64,000 nucleotides of DNA from JBBROS01 sp038229135 (GTDB taxonomy: Bacteria > Pseudomonadota > Alphaproteobacteria > Acetobacterales > Acetobacteraceae). The translations under genes were made by a program, and so were the position numbers. This document shows positions 8,615 through 19,900 of this stretch, one piece after another. Where the stretch lies: positions 1 through 64,000 of the forward strand of contig JBBROS010000020.1 of the NCBI GenBank assembly GCA_038229135.1. Direction: 5' to 3'. Below the pieces are notes generated by a model, which had not been told where the DNA came from, did no database searches, and saw nothing but the letters and a program-made list of their open reading frames with translations. Each line of letters opens with the position of its first letter. Position 1 is the first letter of the stretch.

Positions 8615-9496
8615 ATGGAGCACGGAATGCGCTTCGCCGAGATCGGGCAGCAGCTGCGGGCCTACCGCATGGAGTCCGGGCTCCGTGCCGAGGAGATCGC
8701 GGCCCGCCTCGGCGTGTCCCGCGCCGCCCTCTATCGCTACGAGAAAGGCGACGTCATCAAGCTCGATACCGTCAAGCGCATGGCGGAGCTGCTGAAGGTC
8801 AGCCCGCTCTCGCTGCTCGGCATCGGTGTGGAATACTACAGCCGCGCCTCCGGCTTCTTCGAGCGCCTGCGCCAGCTGGAGGAGACCGCCGACCAGATCC
8901 TGCAGTGCTCGGGCCCGCTCTGCTACCTGACGACGTCCGAGGCCTACGACGAGGCCCTGGCGGAGAGCCTGCACGAAGCCGCGCGCCAACAGAAGCAGGA
9001 CAGGTCGGCCGCCATGCTCGCCGCCGACCAGGTCGCCGTGCTGCTCGCCGCCCGCAAGGCCGTCTATCACCAGCGCCGCCCGGTCGTCATCGCCATGCTT
9101 TCGGGCGCCGCCATGCGACGGTTCCTCGAACGCGGCGTGCTGGGGGACGTCGAGCTGCCGCCGACCATGCGCGCGCGCAACCAGGAGGTTGCGCGCGCCG
9201 AGCTGCTGCACATGGCCGAGCGCGTTCAACAGGAGGCGATGGGCCTCCAATACGGCCTGGTCGACACCGCCGAGGCCCCGAGCCCCTTCTTCATCCTCCG
9301 CGGCCGGGACCGGGCGACCCTCAGCGCCAACCCCTTCCGCCCCGACGCCGTACCCAACCAGCAGACCGGGGTCGCCATGATCACCGGGGCCGACGAGGCC
9401 GTGGCCGCGCACCAGCGCGTGGCCGAAGCCCTCTGGCGCGACGCCGTCCGCGGCCCAGCCGCGGCCGAGGCCATCCGCGCCATGATCCCGTCCTGA
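8615..9496 (+). CDS. XRE-family transcriptional regulator with large C-terminal domain
   Basis: About 293 residues. An N-terminal Cro/C1-type helix-turn-helix spans residues 10-65 (QQLRAYRMESGLRAEEIAA, LGVSRAALYRYEKGDVIKLD). A long alpha-helical C-terminal region (residues 75-293) has no motif I recognise; it is larger than in simple XRE repressors and may sense a ligand. The start is uncertain. ATG at 8615 has AGGA about 10 bases upstream. TTG at 8552 or GTG at 8579 would add a short AT-rich-coded tail (GEVIFDYSPKRID) and are in frame. It lies downstream of the OtnI-like gene and upstream of uup, same strand. Confidence 0.8.
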   Translation: MEHGMRFAEIGQQLRAYRMESGLRAEEIAARLGVSRAALYRYEKGDVIKLDTVKRMAELLKVSPLSLLGIGVEYYSRASGFFERLRQLEETADQILQCSGPLCYLTTSEAYDEALAESLHEAARQQKQDRSAAMLAADQVAVLLAARKAVYHQRRPVVIAMLSGAAMRRFLERGVLGDVELPPTMRARNQEVARAELLHMAERVQQEAMGLQYGLVDTAEAPSPFFILRGRDRATLSANPFRPDAVPNQQTGVAMITGADEAVAAHQRVAEALWRDAVRGPAAAEAIRAMIPS

Positions 9497-9545
9497 GCTG
9501 CCGGCCCAGGTTGCGTAAGGCCGCCCGCGCCCCCATACCGCGCCC

Positions 9546-11335
<1,790 letters not shown>

Positions 11336-11339
<4 letters not shown>

Positions 11340-11491
11340 GACCCTGGCTGCTCCTGGCGCTACTCGCCCTCTCCGGCTGCGGCGCCGTCGCCGCCCCCTG
11401 CCGCGTCGGCTCGGCCGCCCTTAAGATCATCCCCTTCGTGGGCCGCATCGCCGCGGCACCGACGGACGGGTGCGCGGCGGTGATCGACTGA
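11336..11491 (+). CDS. Tiny lipoprotein
   Basis: 51 residues beginning MRPWLLLALLALSGCGAVAA. This is a short signal peptide with the lipobox LSGC, so Cys15 should be lipidated and the mature protein be only about 37 residues. The mature part has two more Cys (CRVGSAALKIIPFVG and PTDGCAAVID) that could form a disulfide. Short proteins ending in PTDxCAAVID are, as I recall, common in alphaproteobacteria but have no known function. The ATG overlaps the uup stop (ATGA), so it is translated from the uup transcript. Confidence 0.75.
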
Positions 11492-11526
11492 CGATCCGCC
11501 GGATGCCGATGCAGGCCTCCGGGCTT

Positions 11527-11615
11527 CGTCATCGCGAGCCGAAATTGTGGCGATCCAGGGGTCACGAAGCCTGCTCCGTGCGGCCCCTGGATCCACGTTT
11601 CGCTCGCGATGACGA
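11527..11615. repeat. 89-nt dispersed imperfect palindrome, copy 1
   Basis: The ends are inverted (TCATCGCGAGC at the left, GCTCGCGATGA at the right), and an inner inverted pair CCAGGGG/CCCCTGG sits inside, so the transcript folds into a long hairpin. Copies of exactly the same length lie at 43922-44010 and 47027-47115. This copy sits in the 190-base gap between the tiny lipoprotein gene and DUF1028. Nothing else is evident in that gap. Confidence 0.8.
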
Positions 11616-11681
11616 TGGTCGTTGTCGGGCAGGCACTTGGCCGGGAGCTTCGCCGTCGACCGGCGGTGGCGACCTGACGTC

Positions 11682-12407
11682 CTACCGCCGCAGCCGCAGC
11701 TCCAACCCCCGCGCGATCCATCCCGCCTCGATCGCATCCAGATCCACGACTCCGGATGGCGCCGCGCGCCGCGGCCGCGTGCCCACCATCGGCGCTGCGT
11801 CCCGTTCCCATATGCCCAGCAGCCGCGCCAGCTCGCCAAGCGGGTCCGCATGGTCGTCCACGCGCAGGTTCAGGTCCGGGAAGTCCTCCGTCGTCACCAG
11901 CACCATCGCCGCCGACTGCTTTCCGCGGCGGTCACCGCCCGCGCGCTCGCCAGCCTGCATCGCCGCCATCAGCCGCGCCGGCAATGGTCCGTCGCCCGCC
12001 ATCGCCGCCAGCGTGTCCGCCACCACCGCCCCGTTCGCCAGCATGTTGCCGGCCACGCTCACCCCCGGGACGTCCTTGGGCGCATCCTCGCTCCCACACC
12101 ACTCCACGCAGTGCCGCCCCGTCCAGGCCGCCGTGCGCCCGTACCGGTCCACCGCGTGCACCTGGCGCAGCCCGGCGCCTTCGTCCCCCGCCAGCGCCCC
12201 CTCGATCGCGGCCGCTGGCGACAGCCCGCGCTCGAGCCCGTCCAGCACCGCCGGGCCCAGATAGCGGTTCGTCATCGACTGGGTCGACACCGCCCCTACG
12301 CCCGCCCGCACGAAGGGGCAGCTCGCGCCGACGGCGAACGCGCACGTCGCCACCGCCACGGCGAACGCCCCCGTTGCCGCGTCATGCGCCACGATCGACC
12401 ACGTCAT
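11682..12407 (-). CDS. DUF1028 family protein (Ntn-hydrolase-like)
   Basis: 241 residues matching the DUF1028 family from the first residues: MTWSIVAHDAATGAFAVAVA, then CPFVRAGVGAVSTQSMTNRYLGP and the conserved GRHCVEWCG and VAGNMLANGAVV blocks. Family members resemble N-terminal nucleophile hydrolases and are often found near amidase or peptide-uptake genes; no reaction is established. Full length for the family. The start has GGGGAGGAC directly upstream. It is transcribed away from glcB with 95 bases between the two starts. Confidence 0.85.
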   Translation of the reverse strand: MTWSIVAHDAATGAFAVAVATCAFAVGASCPFVRAGVGAVSTQSMTNRYLGPAVLDGLERGLSPAAAIEGALAGDEGAGLRQVHAVDRYGRTAAWTGRHCVEWCGSEDAPKDVPGVSVAGNMLANGAVVADTLAAMAGDGPLPARLMAAMQAGERAGGDRRGKQSAAMVLVTTEDFPDLNLRVDDHADPLGELARLLGIWERDAAPMVGTRPRRAAPSGVVDLDAIEAGWIARGLELRLRR

Positions 12408-12449
12408 GCCCTGTCCTCCCCGATGTCCATCATTGCAGCATCGCCCGTC

Positions 12450-12477
12450 TCGACAGCGGCGCAAACCCCGCTATGAC
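12450..12477 (+). promoter_or_regulatory. Possible promoter for glcB
   Basis: TCGACA (12450-12455), a 16-base spacer and TATGAC (12472-12477), ending 25 bases before the glcB ATG. It matches sigma-70 elements only moderately. The intergenic space between divergent DUF1028 and glcB is 95 bases and must hold promoters for both. Confidence 0.35.
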
Positions 12478-12502
12478 GTGCGCAACACGAAGGATACGCC
12501 CA

Positions 12503-14659
12503 ATGGATCGGATCGACGTCGCTGGCCTCAAGGTCGCCCCCGCGCTGCATGCCTTCATCGCAGAGGCCCTGCCCGGCACCGGCGTTGCGCCCGACGCCTT
12601 CTGGTCCGGCCTCGCTGCGCTGTTCGACCGCCTCGCCCCGCGCAACGCGGAACTGCTCTCCCGTCGGGACGAGCTGCAGCGCCACATCGACGCCTGGCAC
12701 AAGGAGCATGCCGCCCGCCCGATCGACGCCGAGGCCTACGAGGCCTACCTGCACGAGATCGGGTATCTTCTGCCCGAGCCCGCCGCCTTCGCCGTGAACC
12801 CGCAGAACGTGGACGCCGAGATCGCCCACATCGCCGGGCCGCAGCTGGTGGTGCCGGTCATGAATGCCCGCTATGCGCTCAATGCCGCGAATGCCCGCTG
12901 GGGCAGCCTTTACGACGCGCTATACGGCACGGACGCCATCGACGACGCCGACGGCCGCGCCCGGGGCAGCGCCTACAACCCGGCCCGCGGCGCCGCCGTG
13001 GTCGCCCGCGCAAAGCACGCCCTCGACGATGCGGCACCGCTCGCCCAGGGCAGCCATGCCGACGCCACGGCCTACACCGTCGAGGCCGGCGCCCTCCGCA
13101 TCGCCACGGCCTCGGGCCACGCCACCCTGCGCGACCCGGCCGCGTTCGTCGGCTACAGCGGGGAGCCCTCGGCCCCCACGTCCATCCTGCTCCGCCACAA
13201 CGGCCTGCACCTGGAGGTCATCATCGACCGCACGCACGCCATCGGCCGCACGGACCCGGCGGGCGTGGCCGACGTCGTGCTCGAGAGCGCCATCACCACC
13301 ATCCAGGATTGCGAGGACAGCGTCGCCGCCGTGGATGCCGAGGACAAGGTCGAGGTCTACCGCAACTGGCTCGGCCTCATGCAAGGCACGCTGACCGCCA
13401 GCCTCGAGAAGGGCGGCCGCACCATCACCCGCCGCCTGAACCCGGACCGCACGTGGACAGCGCCAGGCGGCGGCACCGTCACCCTGCCGGGGCGCAGCCT
13501 GATGCTGGTCCGCAACGTCGGCCACCACATGTACACCGACGCCGTGACCACCGCGGACGGCGCCGAGGTGCCCGAAGGCGTCCTCGATGCGGCCGTCACG
13601 TCAATGATCGCCATCCACGACATCCGCGGCTCCGGCGAGCGGCGCAACAGCCGCGCCGGCTCGGTCTATATCGTGAAGCCCAAGATGCACGGCCCGGAGG
13701 AAGTGGCCTTCGCCGTCGAGCTGTTCGCGGGCGTCGAGGAGATGCTCGGCCTGGCCCCCAACACCCTCAAGATGGGCATCATGGACGAGGAGCGCCGCAC
13801 CAGCGCCAACCTCGCAGCATGCATCCATGCCGCGAAGGACAGGGTGGTGTTCATCAACACCGGCTTCCTGGACCGCACCGGCGACGAGATGCACACCTCG
13901 ATGGAGGCGGGTGCGATGATCCGCAAGAACGAGATGCGCGGCACCTCCTGGATCAAGTCCTACGAGGACCGCAACGTGGACGTGGGCCTCGCCTGCGGCC
14001 TGCGCGGCAAGGCGCAGATCGGCAAGGGCATGTGGGCCGCGCCGGACCGCATGGCCGAGATGCTGGAGCAGAAGGTGGGGCACCCGAAGGCTGGCGCCAA
14101 CACGGCCTGGGTGCCGTCCCCCACGGCCGCCACGCTGCACGCGCTGCACTACCACCAGGTGGACGTCGCCGCGCGCCAGGCCGAGCTCGCCGGCAACCCG
14201 CGCGGCACGCTGCGCGACCTCCTGACCATCCCCGTCGCAGACCGCCCGAACTGGGCGCCGGCCGATATCCAGCAGGAGCTCGACAACAACGCGCAAGGCA
14301 TCCTCGGCTACGTCGTCCGCTGGATCGACCAGGGGGTGGGCTGCTCCAAGGTGCCCGACATCCACGACGTCGGCCTCATGGAGGACCGCGCCACGTTGCG
14401 CATCAGCAGCCAGCACATCGCCAACTGGCTGCACCACGGCATCGTCACGCAGGAGCAGGTGTTGGACACCATGCGCCGGATGGCCGCCGTGGTGGACCGC
14501 CAGAACGCGGGCGACGCCGCCTACACGCCGATGGCCACCAACGAGAACGGCCCGGCGTTCCAGGCCGCCTGCGACCTCGTGCTCCAGGGCCGCGCCCAGC
14601 CCGCCGGCTACACCGAGTTCATCCTCCACCGCCGCCGCCGCGAGGCGAAGGCAGCTTAG
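12503..14659 (+). CDS. glcB: Malate synthase G
   Basis: 718 residues, essentially the full length of E. coli GlcB. It condenses glyoxylate with acetyl-CoA to malate, the second step of glycolate use and of the glyoxylate shunt. Diagnostic blocks: NARYALNAANARWGSLYDAL, ITTIQDCEDSVAAVDAEDK (acid cluster near the active site), MLVRNVGHHMYTDAVT, IVKPKMHGPEEVAFA, GIMDEERRTSANLAACI, INTGFLDRTGDEMHTSMEAG and YEDRNVDVGLACGLRG. The start has AAGGA 10 bases upstream. glcD at the left edge supplies glyoxylate from glycolate. The stop overlaps the end of convergent thiD by 3-4 bases. Confidence 0.97.
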   Translation: MDRIDVAGLKVAPALHAFIAEALPGTGVAPDAFWSGLAALFDRLAPRNAELLSRRDELQRHIDAWHKEHAARPIDAEAYEAYLHEIGYLLPEPAAFAVNPQNVDAEIAHIAGPQLVVPVMNARYALNAANARWGSLYDALYGTDAIDDADGRARGSAYNPARGAAVVARAKHALDDAAPLAQGSHADATAYTVEAGALRIATASGHATLRDPAAFVGYSGEPSAPTSILLRHNGLHLEVIIDRTHAIGRTDPAGVADVVLESAITTIQDCEDSVAAVDAEDKVEVYRNWLGLMQGTLTASLEKGGRTITRRLNPDRTWTAPGGGTVTLPGRSLMLVRNVGHHMYTDAVTTADGAEVPEGVLDAAVTSMIAIHDIRGSGERRNSRAGSVYIVKPKMHGPEEVAFAVELFAGVEEMLGLAPNTLKMGIMDEERRTSANLAACIHAAKDRVVFINTGFLDRTGDEMHTSMEAGAMIRKNEMRGTSWIKSYEDRNVDVGLACGLRGKAQIGKGMWAAPDRMAEMLEQKVGHPKAGANTAWVPSPTAATLHALHYHQVDVAARQAELAGNPRGTLRDLLTIPVADRPNWAPADIQQELDNNAQGILGYVVRWIDQGVGCSKVPDIHDVGLMEDRATLRISSQHIANWLHHGIVTQEQVLDTMRRMAAVVDRQNAGDAAYTPMATNENGPAFQAACDLVLQGRAQPAGYTEFILHRRRREAKAA

Positions 14660-15507
14660 CCCGGCATACGTCCCACCTCCCCGTGCGGGCGGGGTCGGGG
14701 GAGGGGCGGCGGCCCGTGCGGGTCTGCGCCGCCGGCCATCCAAACCCCATGGTCCAGCGGCCCGTGCCCGGCGCCAAACCCCGGGGCCGCGCCGATCGCG
14801 GCCTGCACGTAGTCCCGCGCCCGCTCCACCGCCGCCCGCAGCCCCATCCCTTGCGCGAGCCCGGCCGCCACCGCCGAAGCCAGGGTGCAGCCTGTGCCGT
14901 GCGTATGCCGGGTGGCGATGCGCGGCCGCTCCAGCACGTGCACGCCCTCCGCCGTCGCGAGCACGTCACGCACCACCGCCCCGTCGCCATGGCCGCCCTT
15001 CAGCAGCACGGCAGCCGGCCCGAGCGCCCGCAGCGCCTGCGCCGCCTCGACCAGATCCACGACCGGACGACCCAGCAGCGCCTCCGCCTCCGGGATATTG
15101 GGCGTGAGCACGCTTGCAACGGGCAGCAACCGCGCCCGAAGCGCGCCCAGCGCCGCCGGGTCGAGCAGGCGGGCGCCCCCCTTGGCCACCATCACCGGGT
15201 CCAGGACGATGGGCAGCCCAAGCCCGGCCAGCTCATCGGCCACCGCCTCGATCATCGCCGCGTCGCCCAGCATGCCCGTCTTGACCGCATCCGCGCCGAG
15301 GTCCGCCAGCACCACCCGCATCTGCTGCCGCACGAAGTCCGGCGGCACCGCGTGCACCCCGTGCACCCCCAGCGTGTCCTGCGCCGTCAGCGCCGTGATG
15401 GCCGTCATGCCATGCGCGCCCATCGCCAGCACGGCCTTCAGGTCCGCCTGGATCCCCGCCCCGCCGCCCGAATCGGACCCGGCGACGATCAGCACGCGGC
15501 CTGTCAT
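14656..15507 (-). CDS. thiD: Hydroxymethylpyrimidine/phosphomethylpyrimidine kinase
   Basis: 283-residue ribokinase-fold enzyme that phosphorylates HMP and HMP-phosphate for thiamine synthesis. Seen: RVLIVAGSDSGGGAGIQADL (HMP/anion site) at the N-terminus, AITALTAQDTLGVHGV, DPVMVAKGGARLL, LLKGGHGDGAVVRDVL and the catalytic HTHGTGCTLASAVAAGLA. The last 30 or so residues (from GADPHGPPPLP) are encoded by a GC-rich palindrome and go beyond the usual ThiD end. The start ATG at 15507 follows the glmM stop by 2 bases; a GTG at 15513 is also in frame and would overlap it. No TPP riboswitch is visible. Confidence 0.93.
   Translation of the reverse strand: MTGRVLIVAGSDSGGGAGIQADLKAVLAMGAHGMTAITALTAQDTLGVHGVHAVPPDFVRQQMRVVLADLGADAVKTGMLGDAAMIEAVADELAGLGLPIVLDPVMVAKGGARLLDPAALGALRARLLPVASVLTPNIPEAEALLGRPVVDLVEAAQALRALGPAAVLLKGGHGDGAVVRDVLATAEGVHVLERPRIATRHTHGTGCTLASAVAAGLAQGMGLRAAVERARDYVQAAIGAAPGFGAGHGPLDHGVWMAGGADPHGPPPLPRPRPHGEVGRMPG
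14676..14704. repeat. GC-rich inverted repeat inside the thiD 3-prime end
   Basis: CCTCCCC at 14676-14682 pairs with GGGGAGG at 14698-14704 across a G-rich loop. It is coded as Pro/Arg/Gly in the last codons of thiD and lies just past the glcB stop. It could act as a bidirectional stem structure for the two convergent genes. No T-run follows on either strand, so it is not a classical terminator. Confidence 0.4.
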
Positions 15508-15509
15508 GC

Positions 15510-16871
15510 TCACGCAGCCTGGGCCGCGACGCCCTCGATCGTGTTGCACAACCCACCCACCAGCTCCTGCACCAGCGCCTCGTCCTCGCCCTCGGCCATC
15601 ACCCGCACCAACGGCTCCGTGCCGGACAGGCGCAGCAGCAGCCGGCCTTTCTTGCCCAGCCGGGCTTCGGCGGAAGCGATCGCGGCCTCCACCAGCGGGT
15701 GCTCCAGCGGGCTTGCCCCCACGAACCGGACGTTCTGCAGCAGCTGCGGCAGCGGGTCGAACAGGTTGCATACCTCGCTTGCCGGCCGCCCCACCTCGAC
15801 GAGCACGGCCAGCACCTGCAGCGCGGCCACCAGCCCGTCCCCGGTCGTCGCGAAATCCGACATGATCACGTGGCCGGACTGCTCGCCCCCCACGTTCACG
15901 CCCTGGGCCCGCATGGCCTCAGCCACATAGCGGTCGCCCACCTTCGTGCGGTGCAGCTTGAGCCCCTCCTTGGCCAGGAACCGCTCGAGCCCGAGATTGC
16001 TCATCACGGTTGCGACCACGCTGCCGCCCTGCAGCCGTCCGGCGCGCCGCCACGAGCGGGCGATCAGCGCCAGGATCTGGTCGCCATCCACCGTCTCGCC
16101 GCGCTCGTCGATCAGCAGCAGCCGATCCGCGTCGCCATCGAGCGCGATGCCGAGGTCCGCCTTGTGCTCCAGCACCTTGTCGCGCAGGAAGCCGGGCACG
16201 GTGCTCCCGCACCCGTCGTTGATGTTGAACCCGTCCGGGTCCACCCCGACGCTGACGATCGTGGCCCCCAACTCCCACAGCACCGTCGGCGCCACGCGGT
16301 AGCCAGCGCCGTTCGCGCAATCGACCACGATCTTGAGGCCCTCGAGCGTCAGCCCTCGCGGGAAGGTGGCCTTGGCCGCCTCGATGTAGCGTCCCCCGGC
16401 GTCGGCCAGGCGCGACGCGCGACCCAGCCGGTCCGGCCCCGCGAGCCGCCCCGAACGGTCCGCACCCATCAGCGCCTCGATCTCCATCTCCGTCTCGTCC
16501 GACAGCTTGAACCCGTCCGGCCCGAACAGCTTGATCCCGTTATCCTCGTAGGTGTTGTGCGACGCCGAGATCATGACGCCGAGGTCGGCCCGCAGGCTTC
16601 GCGTCAGCATCGCGATGGCCGGCGTCGGCAGCGGCCCCACGAGCGTGACGTCCATGCCGGCCGCGATGAACCCTGCCACCAGCGCCGGCTCGATCATGTA
16701 GCCTGAGAGCCGCGTGTCCTTGCCGATCACCACCTGGTGCCGGTGTGCCCCGCGCACGAAGATGAGCCCCGCCGCCTGCCCGAGCTGCAGCGCCGTCTCA
16801 CCCGTCATGGCGCCCTGGTTCGCCGTCCCCCGGATGCCGTCGGTCCCGAACAACCGCCTCGCTGCCGCCAT
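15510..16871 (-). CDS. glmM: Phosphoglucosamine mutase
   Basis: 453 residues. It converts glucosamine-6-phosphate to glucosamine-1-phosphate for peptidoglycan and LPS precursors. N-terminal RRLFGTDGIRGTAN, then the phosphoserine loop MISASHNTYEDNGIK with the catalytic Ser at residue 104, and the metal loop IALDGDADRLLLID. The sugar loop GGEQSGHVI and the phosphate loop RLSGTEPLVRVMAE are also clear. Length is normal. The start MAAARRLFGT (16871) was chosen because the family begins there; an in-frame ATG 11 codons upstream is less likely. Followed at once by thiD, probably cotranscribed. Confidence 0.95.
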   Translation of the reverse strand: MAAARRLFGTDGIRGTANQGAMTGETALQLGQAAGLIFVRGAHRHQVVIGKDTRLSGYMIEPALVAGFIAAGMDVTLVGPLPTPAIAMLTRSLRADLGVMISASHNTYEDNGIKLFGPDGFKLSDETEMEIEALMGADRSGRLAGPDRLGRASRLADAGGRYIEAAKATFPRGLTLEGLKIVVDCANGAGYRVAPTVLWELGATIVSVGVDPDGFNINDGCGSTVPGFLRDKVLEHKADLGIALDGDADRLLLIDERGETVDGDQILALIARSWRRAGRLQGGSVVATVMSNLGLERFLAKEGLKLHRTKVGDRYVAEAMRAQGVNVGGEQSGHVIMSDFATTGDGLVAALQVLAVLVEVGRPASEVCNLFDPLPQLLQNVRFVGASPLEHPLVEAAIASAEARLGKKGRLLLRLSGTEPLVRVMAEGEDEALVQELVGGLCNTIEGVAAQAA

Positions 16872-16921
16872 CGCGCACTCTCCCTGCTCAGCCGCGCTTA
16901 GCACGGAGGGCGGTGCCTAGC

Positions 16922-19900
16922 CTACTCCGCCGCCTGGGCCATCGCGTGCGGCACCCCCAACGGCGACCGTCCGGCCCGCCCCACCACCGCATACAGCGCC
17001 GGCACGAACAGCAATGTCAGAGCCGTGGCACTCACCAGCCCGCCCATGATCGCGATGGCCATCGGCCCCCAGAACACCGAGTAGGCGAGCGGCACCAACG
17101 CCAGGATCGCCGCCGCCGCCGTCAGCAGGATCGGCCTCGCCCGGCGCACGGCCGCCACGCGGATCGCGTCCGCCACGGCCAGGCCATCGGCCACCTCGCG
17201 CTCGATCTGGTCCACGAGGATCACCGAGTTCCGCATGATGATCCCGGCCAGCGCGATCACGCCGAGGGTCGCCACGAACCCGAACGGCGCGCCCGTCAGC
17301 AGCAGGGCCGCCACCACCCCGATCAGCCCCAGCGGCGCCGTCGCCACCACCATGAGCATCCGCGAGAAACTCTGCATCTGCACTATCAGCAAGGCGAGGG
17401 TCACCAGCACCATCAGCGGCATCACCTTGTTGATGCTGGCCGAGCCCTTGGCACTTTCAGCCACCGCCCCCGCCGTCTCGATCCGCACGCCCGGCGGCAG
17501 CGTCGCCTTCAGCCCCTCCAACAGCGGTTCGACCTGCGCCGTCGCCACCGGCGCCTGCAGCCCGGGCACCGGGTCCGCCCGCACCACCAGCACAGGCGTC
17601 CGATCGCGGCGGTATACCGTCGGCTGCTCCAGCTGCCAGGCGATGCTGGCCACCTGCGAAAGCGGCACCACGCGCGCCCGGCCCCCGCTCATCGCGGCCG
17701 CAACCGGCACGTCCCCTAGCGCCGCGATGTCCTGCCGCTCGGAGGGCACGGCGCGCGCGATCACCGGGATCAGCTCGGCGCCTTCCCGATACTGCGTGAT
17801 GGTCGCTCCCTGCTGCATGGTGGCGAGCGTCGCCGCAACGTCCTCGCTGCCGATGCCCAGCATCCGGGCCTTGTCCTGGTCGAGCGTCACCACCGCCTGC
17901 TTGCCGAGCTGGGACCAGCTGTTGCTCACGTTGCGCACGGCCGGGCTGGCGCGCATGAGCCGCGCCACCTCGTCTGCGATGGGGCGGAGCGCCAAGGGGT
18001 CGGGCCCGAGGATGCGGAACTGCACCGGGTAGCCCACCGGCGGCCCGAGCTCGAGCCGCGCCGGGCGCAGCCGCACGTCGGGCAGCATGTCCTCGTCGAT
18101 CGCCCGGTTCAGCACGCCCAGCAGTGCCTCCCGGTCCGGGATGGACCGCATGTTGACCACGACCTGTGCGTAGTTCGGCTGCTGCAGCTCCGGCGAGGAG
18201 GCCAGGAAGAATCGTGGCGAGCCCGAGCCCGTCCACGCCACCGAGGACACGATGCCGGGCTCCTTGGCGAGCAGCGCCTCGACCTTGCCCACCGCCTCGG
18301 CCGTGGCCGAGAAGCTCGCACCCTCCGGCAGCCTCACGTCCAGCAGCACCTCGAGCCGGTCGCTCGCGGGGAAGAATTGCTGCTGGATGCGCCCGAACGA
18401 GCCCATGGCGATGGCGAAGGCCGCCAGCGTCCCCCCGATCACCACCCAGCGCCGCCGCACGCACCAGGCAACGACCGCGCCGAACCCGCGCGCAAGGCGG
18501 CTCGGCCGCCGGTCATGGGCCACATGCCTGGACACCGGCAGCAACGCAGCCCCCAGGAACGGCACGAACAGCACCGCCACGAACCAGGACAGCACCAGCG
18601 ACAGCCCTACCACCCGAAAGATGTCCTGCGTGTATTCCCCGGTGCTCGACTGCGCGAGCCCGACGGGCAGGTAGCCCGCGGCCGTGACGAGCGTGCCAGT
18701 AAGCATCGGGAACGCCGTCGACGTGTAGGCAAAGCTGCCAGCACGCAGCTTGTCCCACCCCTCCTCGAGCTTCACCGCCATGGTCTCGACCGCGATGATC
18801 GCGTCATCCACCAGCAGCCCGAGCGCGATCACCATGGCCCCCAGCGAGATCCGTTGCAGGTCGATCCCCAGCAGCTTCATGCCGACGAACACGCCTGCCA
18901 GCACCAGCGGCACGCTGATGGCGACGACGATGCCCACGCGCCAGCCGAGGCTGAGGAAGCTGACGGCCAGCACGATCGCCAGCGCCTCGAGGAAGGACTG
19001 CTCGAACTCGTGCACGTCCAACGCCACCACGGAGGCCTGGTCGTGCAGCTTGCCCACAGCCACGCCCAACGGCAGCCCGGGCTCCACCTGCGCCATCCGC
19101 GCCGCCACCGCCTGGCCGAGGGCGAGCATGTTGCCCCCCTCGGCCATGGTGATCCCCACCCCCAGCGCCGGCTTGCCGTTGAAGCGCATCGTGCTGACGG
19201 GCGGGTCCACCACCGTCCTGCTGATCGCGGCGAAGTCCCCCAGCCGCAGCAGCCGGCCGCCCGCGCTCACGGGCAGCGCCATCAGCGCCTCGGGGCCGCT
19301 CAGCCCGGGGCGGGTGCGCACCTGGATGCGGTCATGCGCGGTATCGACGTAACCGCTCGCCACCACGCTGTTCTCGCGCCGCACCGCCGCGAATACGTCC
19401 TGCAGGCTCAGCCCCAGCTCGGCCAGTTTGCGATAGGATACCTCGATTGCGATCCGCTCTTCCTGCGTGCCGAACAGCGCCACCTTGCCGACGCCGGGCA
19501 CGCGCAGCAGCTGCTCCCGCACGTCCTCCGCCACGCGCTTCAACTCCGGCAGGCTAAAGCCCTCGCCGGCCAGCGCGTACATGATGCCGAACGTGTCGCC
19601 GAACTCGTCGTCGAAATACGGGCCCTGCACCCCGTCCGGCAGCGAGCCCCGTGCGTCCCCGACCTTCTTGCGAACCTGGTAGAACAGCCCCTCGACCAGC
19701 TTCGGCGGCGTGTCGTCCCGCAAGGTCACCGTGATGGCCGCATGCCCGGCCTGCGTCTGGCTGCTCGTGTGGTCGAGGTAGGCCAGGTCCTGCAGCTTGC
19801 GCTCGATCCGGTCCGTGACCTGGCGCGCCATCTCGTCCGGCGTGGCGCCCGGCCAGTCGACCAGCACGACCATATCCTTGATGGTGAACGCCGGGTCCTC

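Noticed and set aside
12406..15930. A plus-strand open frame of more than 1,100 codons running through glcB, thiD and glmM.
   Set aside because: It is Arg/Pro/His-rich low-complexity sequence without any domain and lies in another frame or antisense to three certain genes; such frames are expected in very GC-rich DNA.
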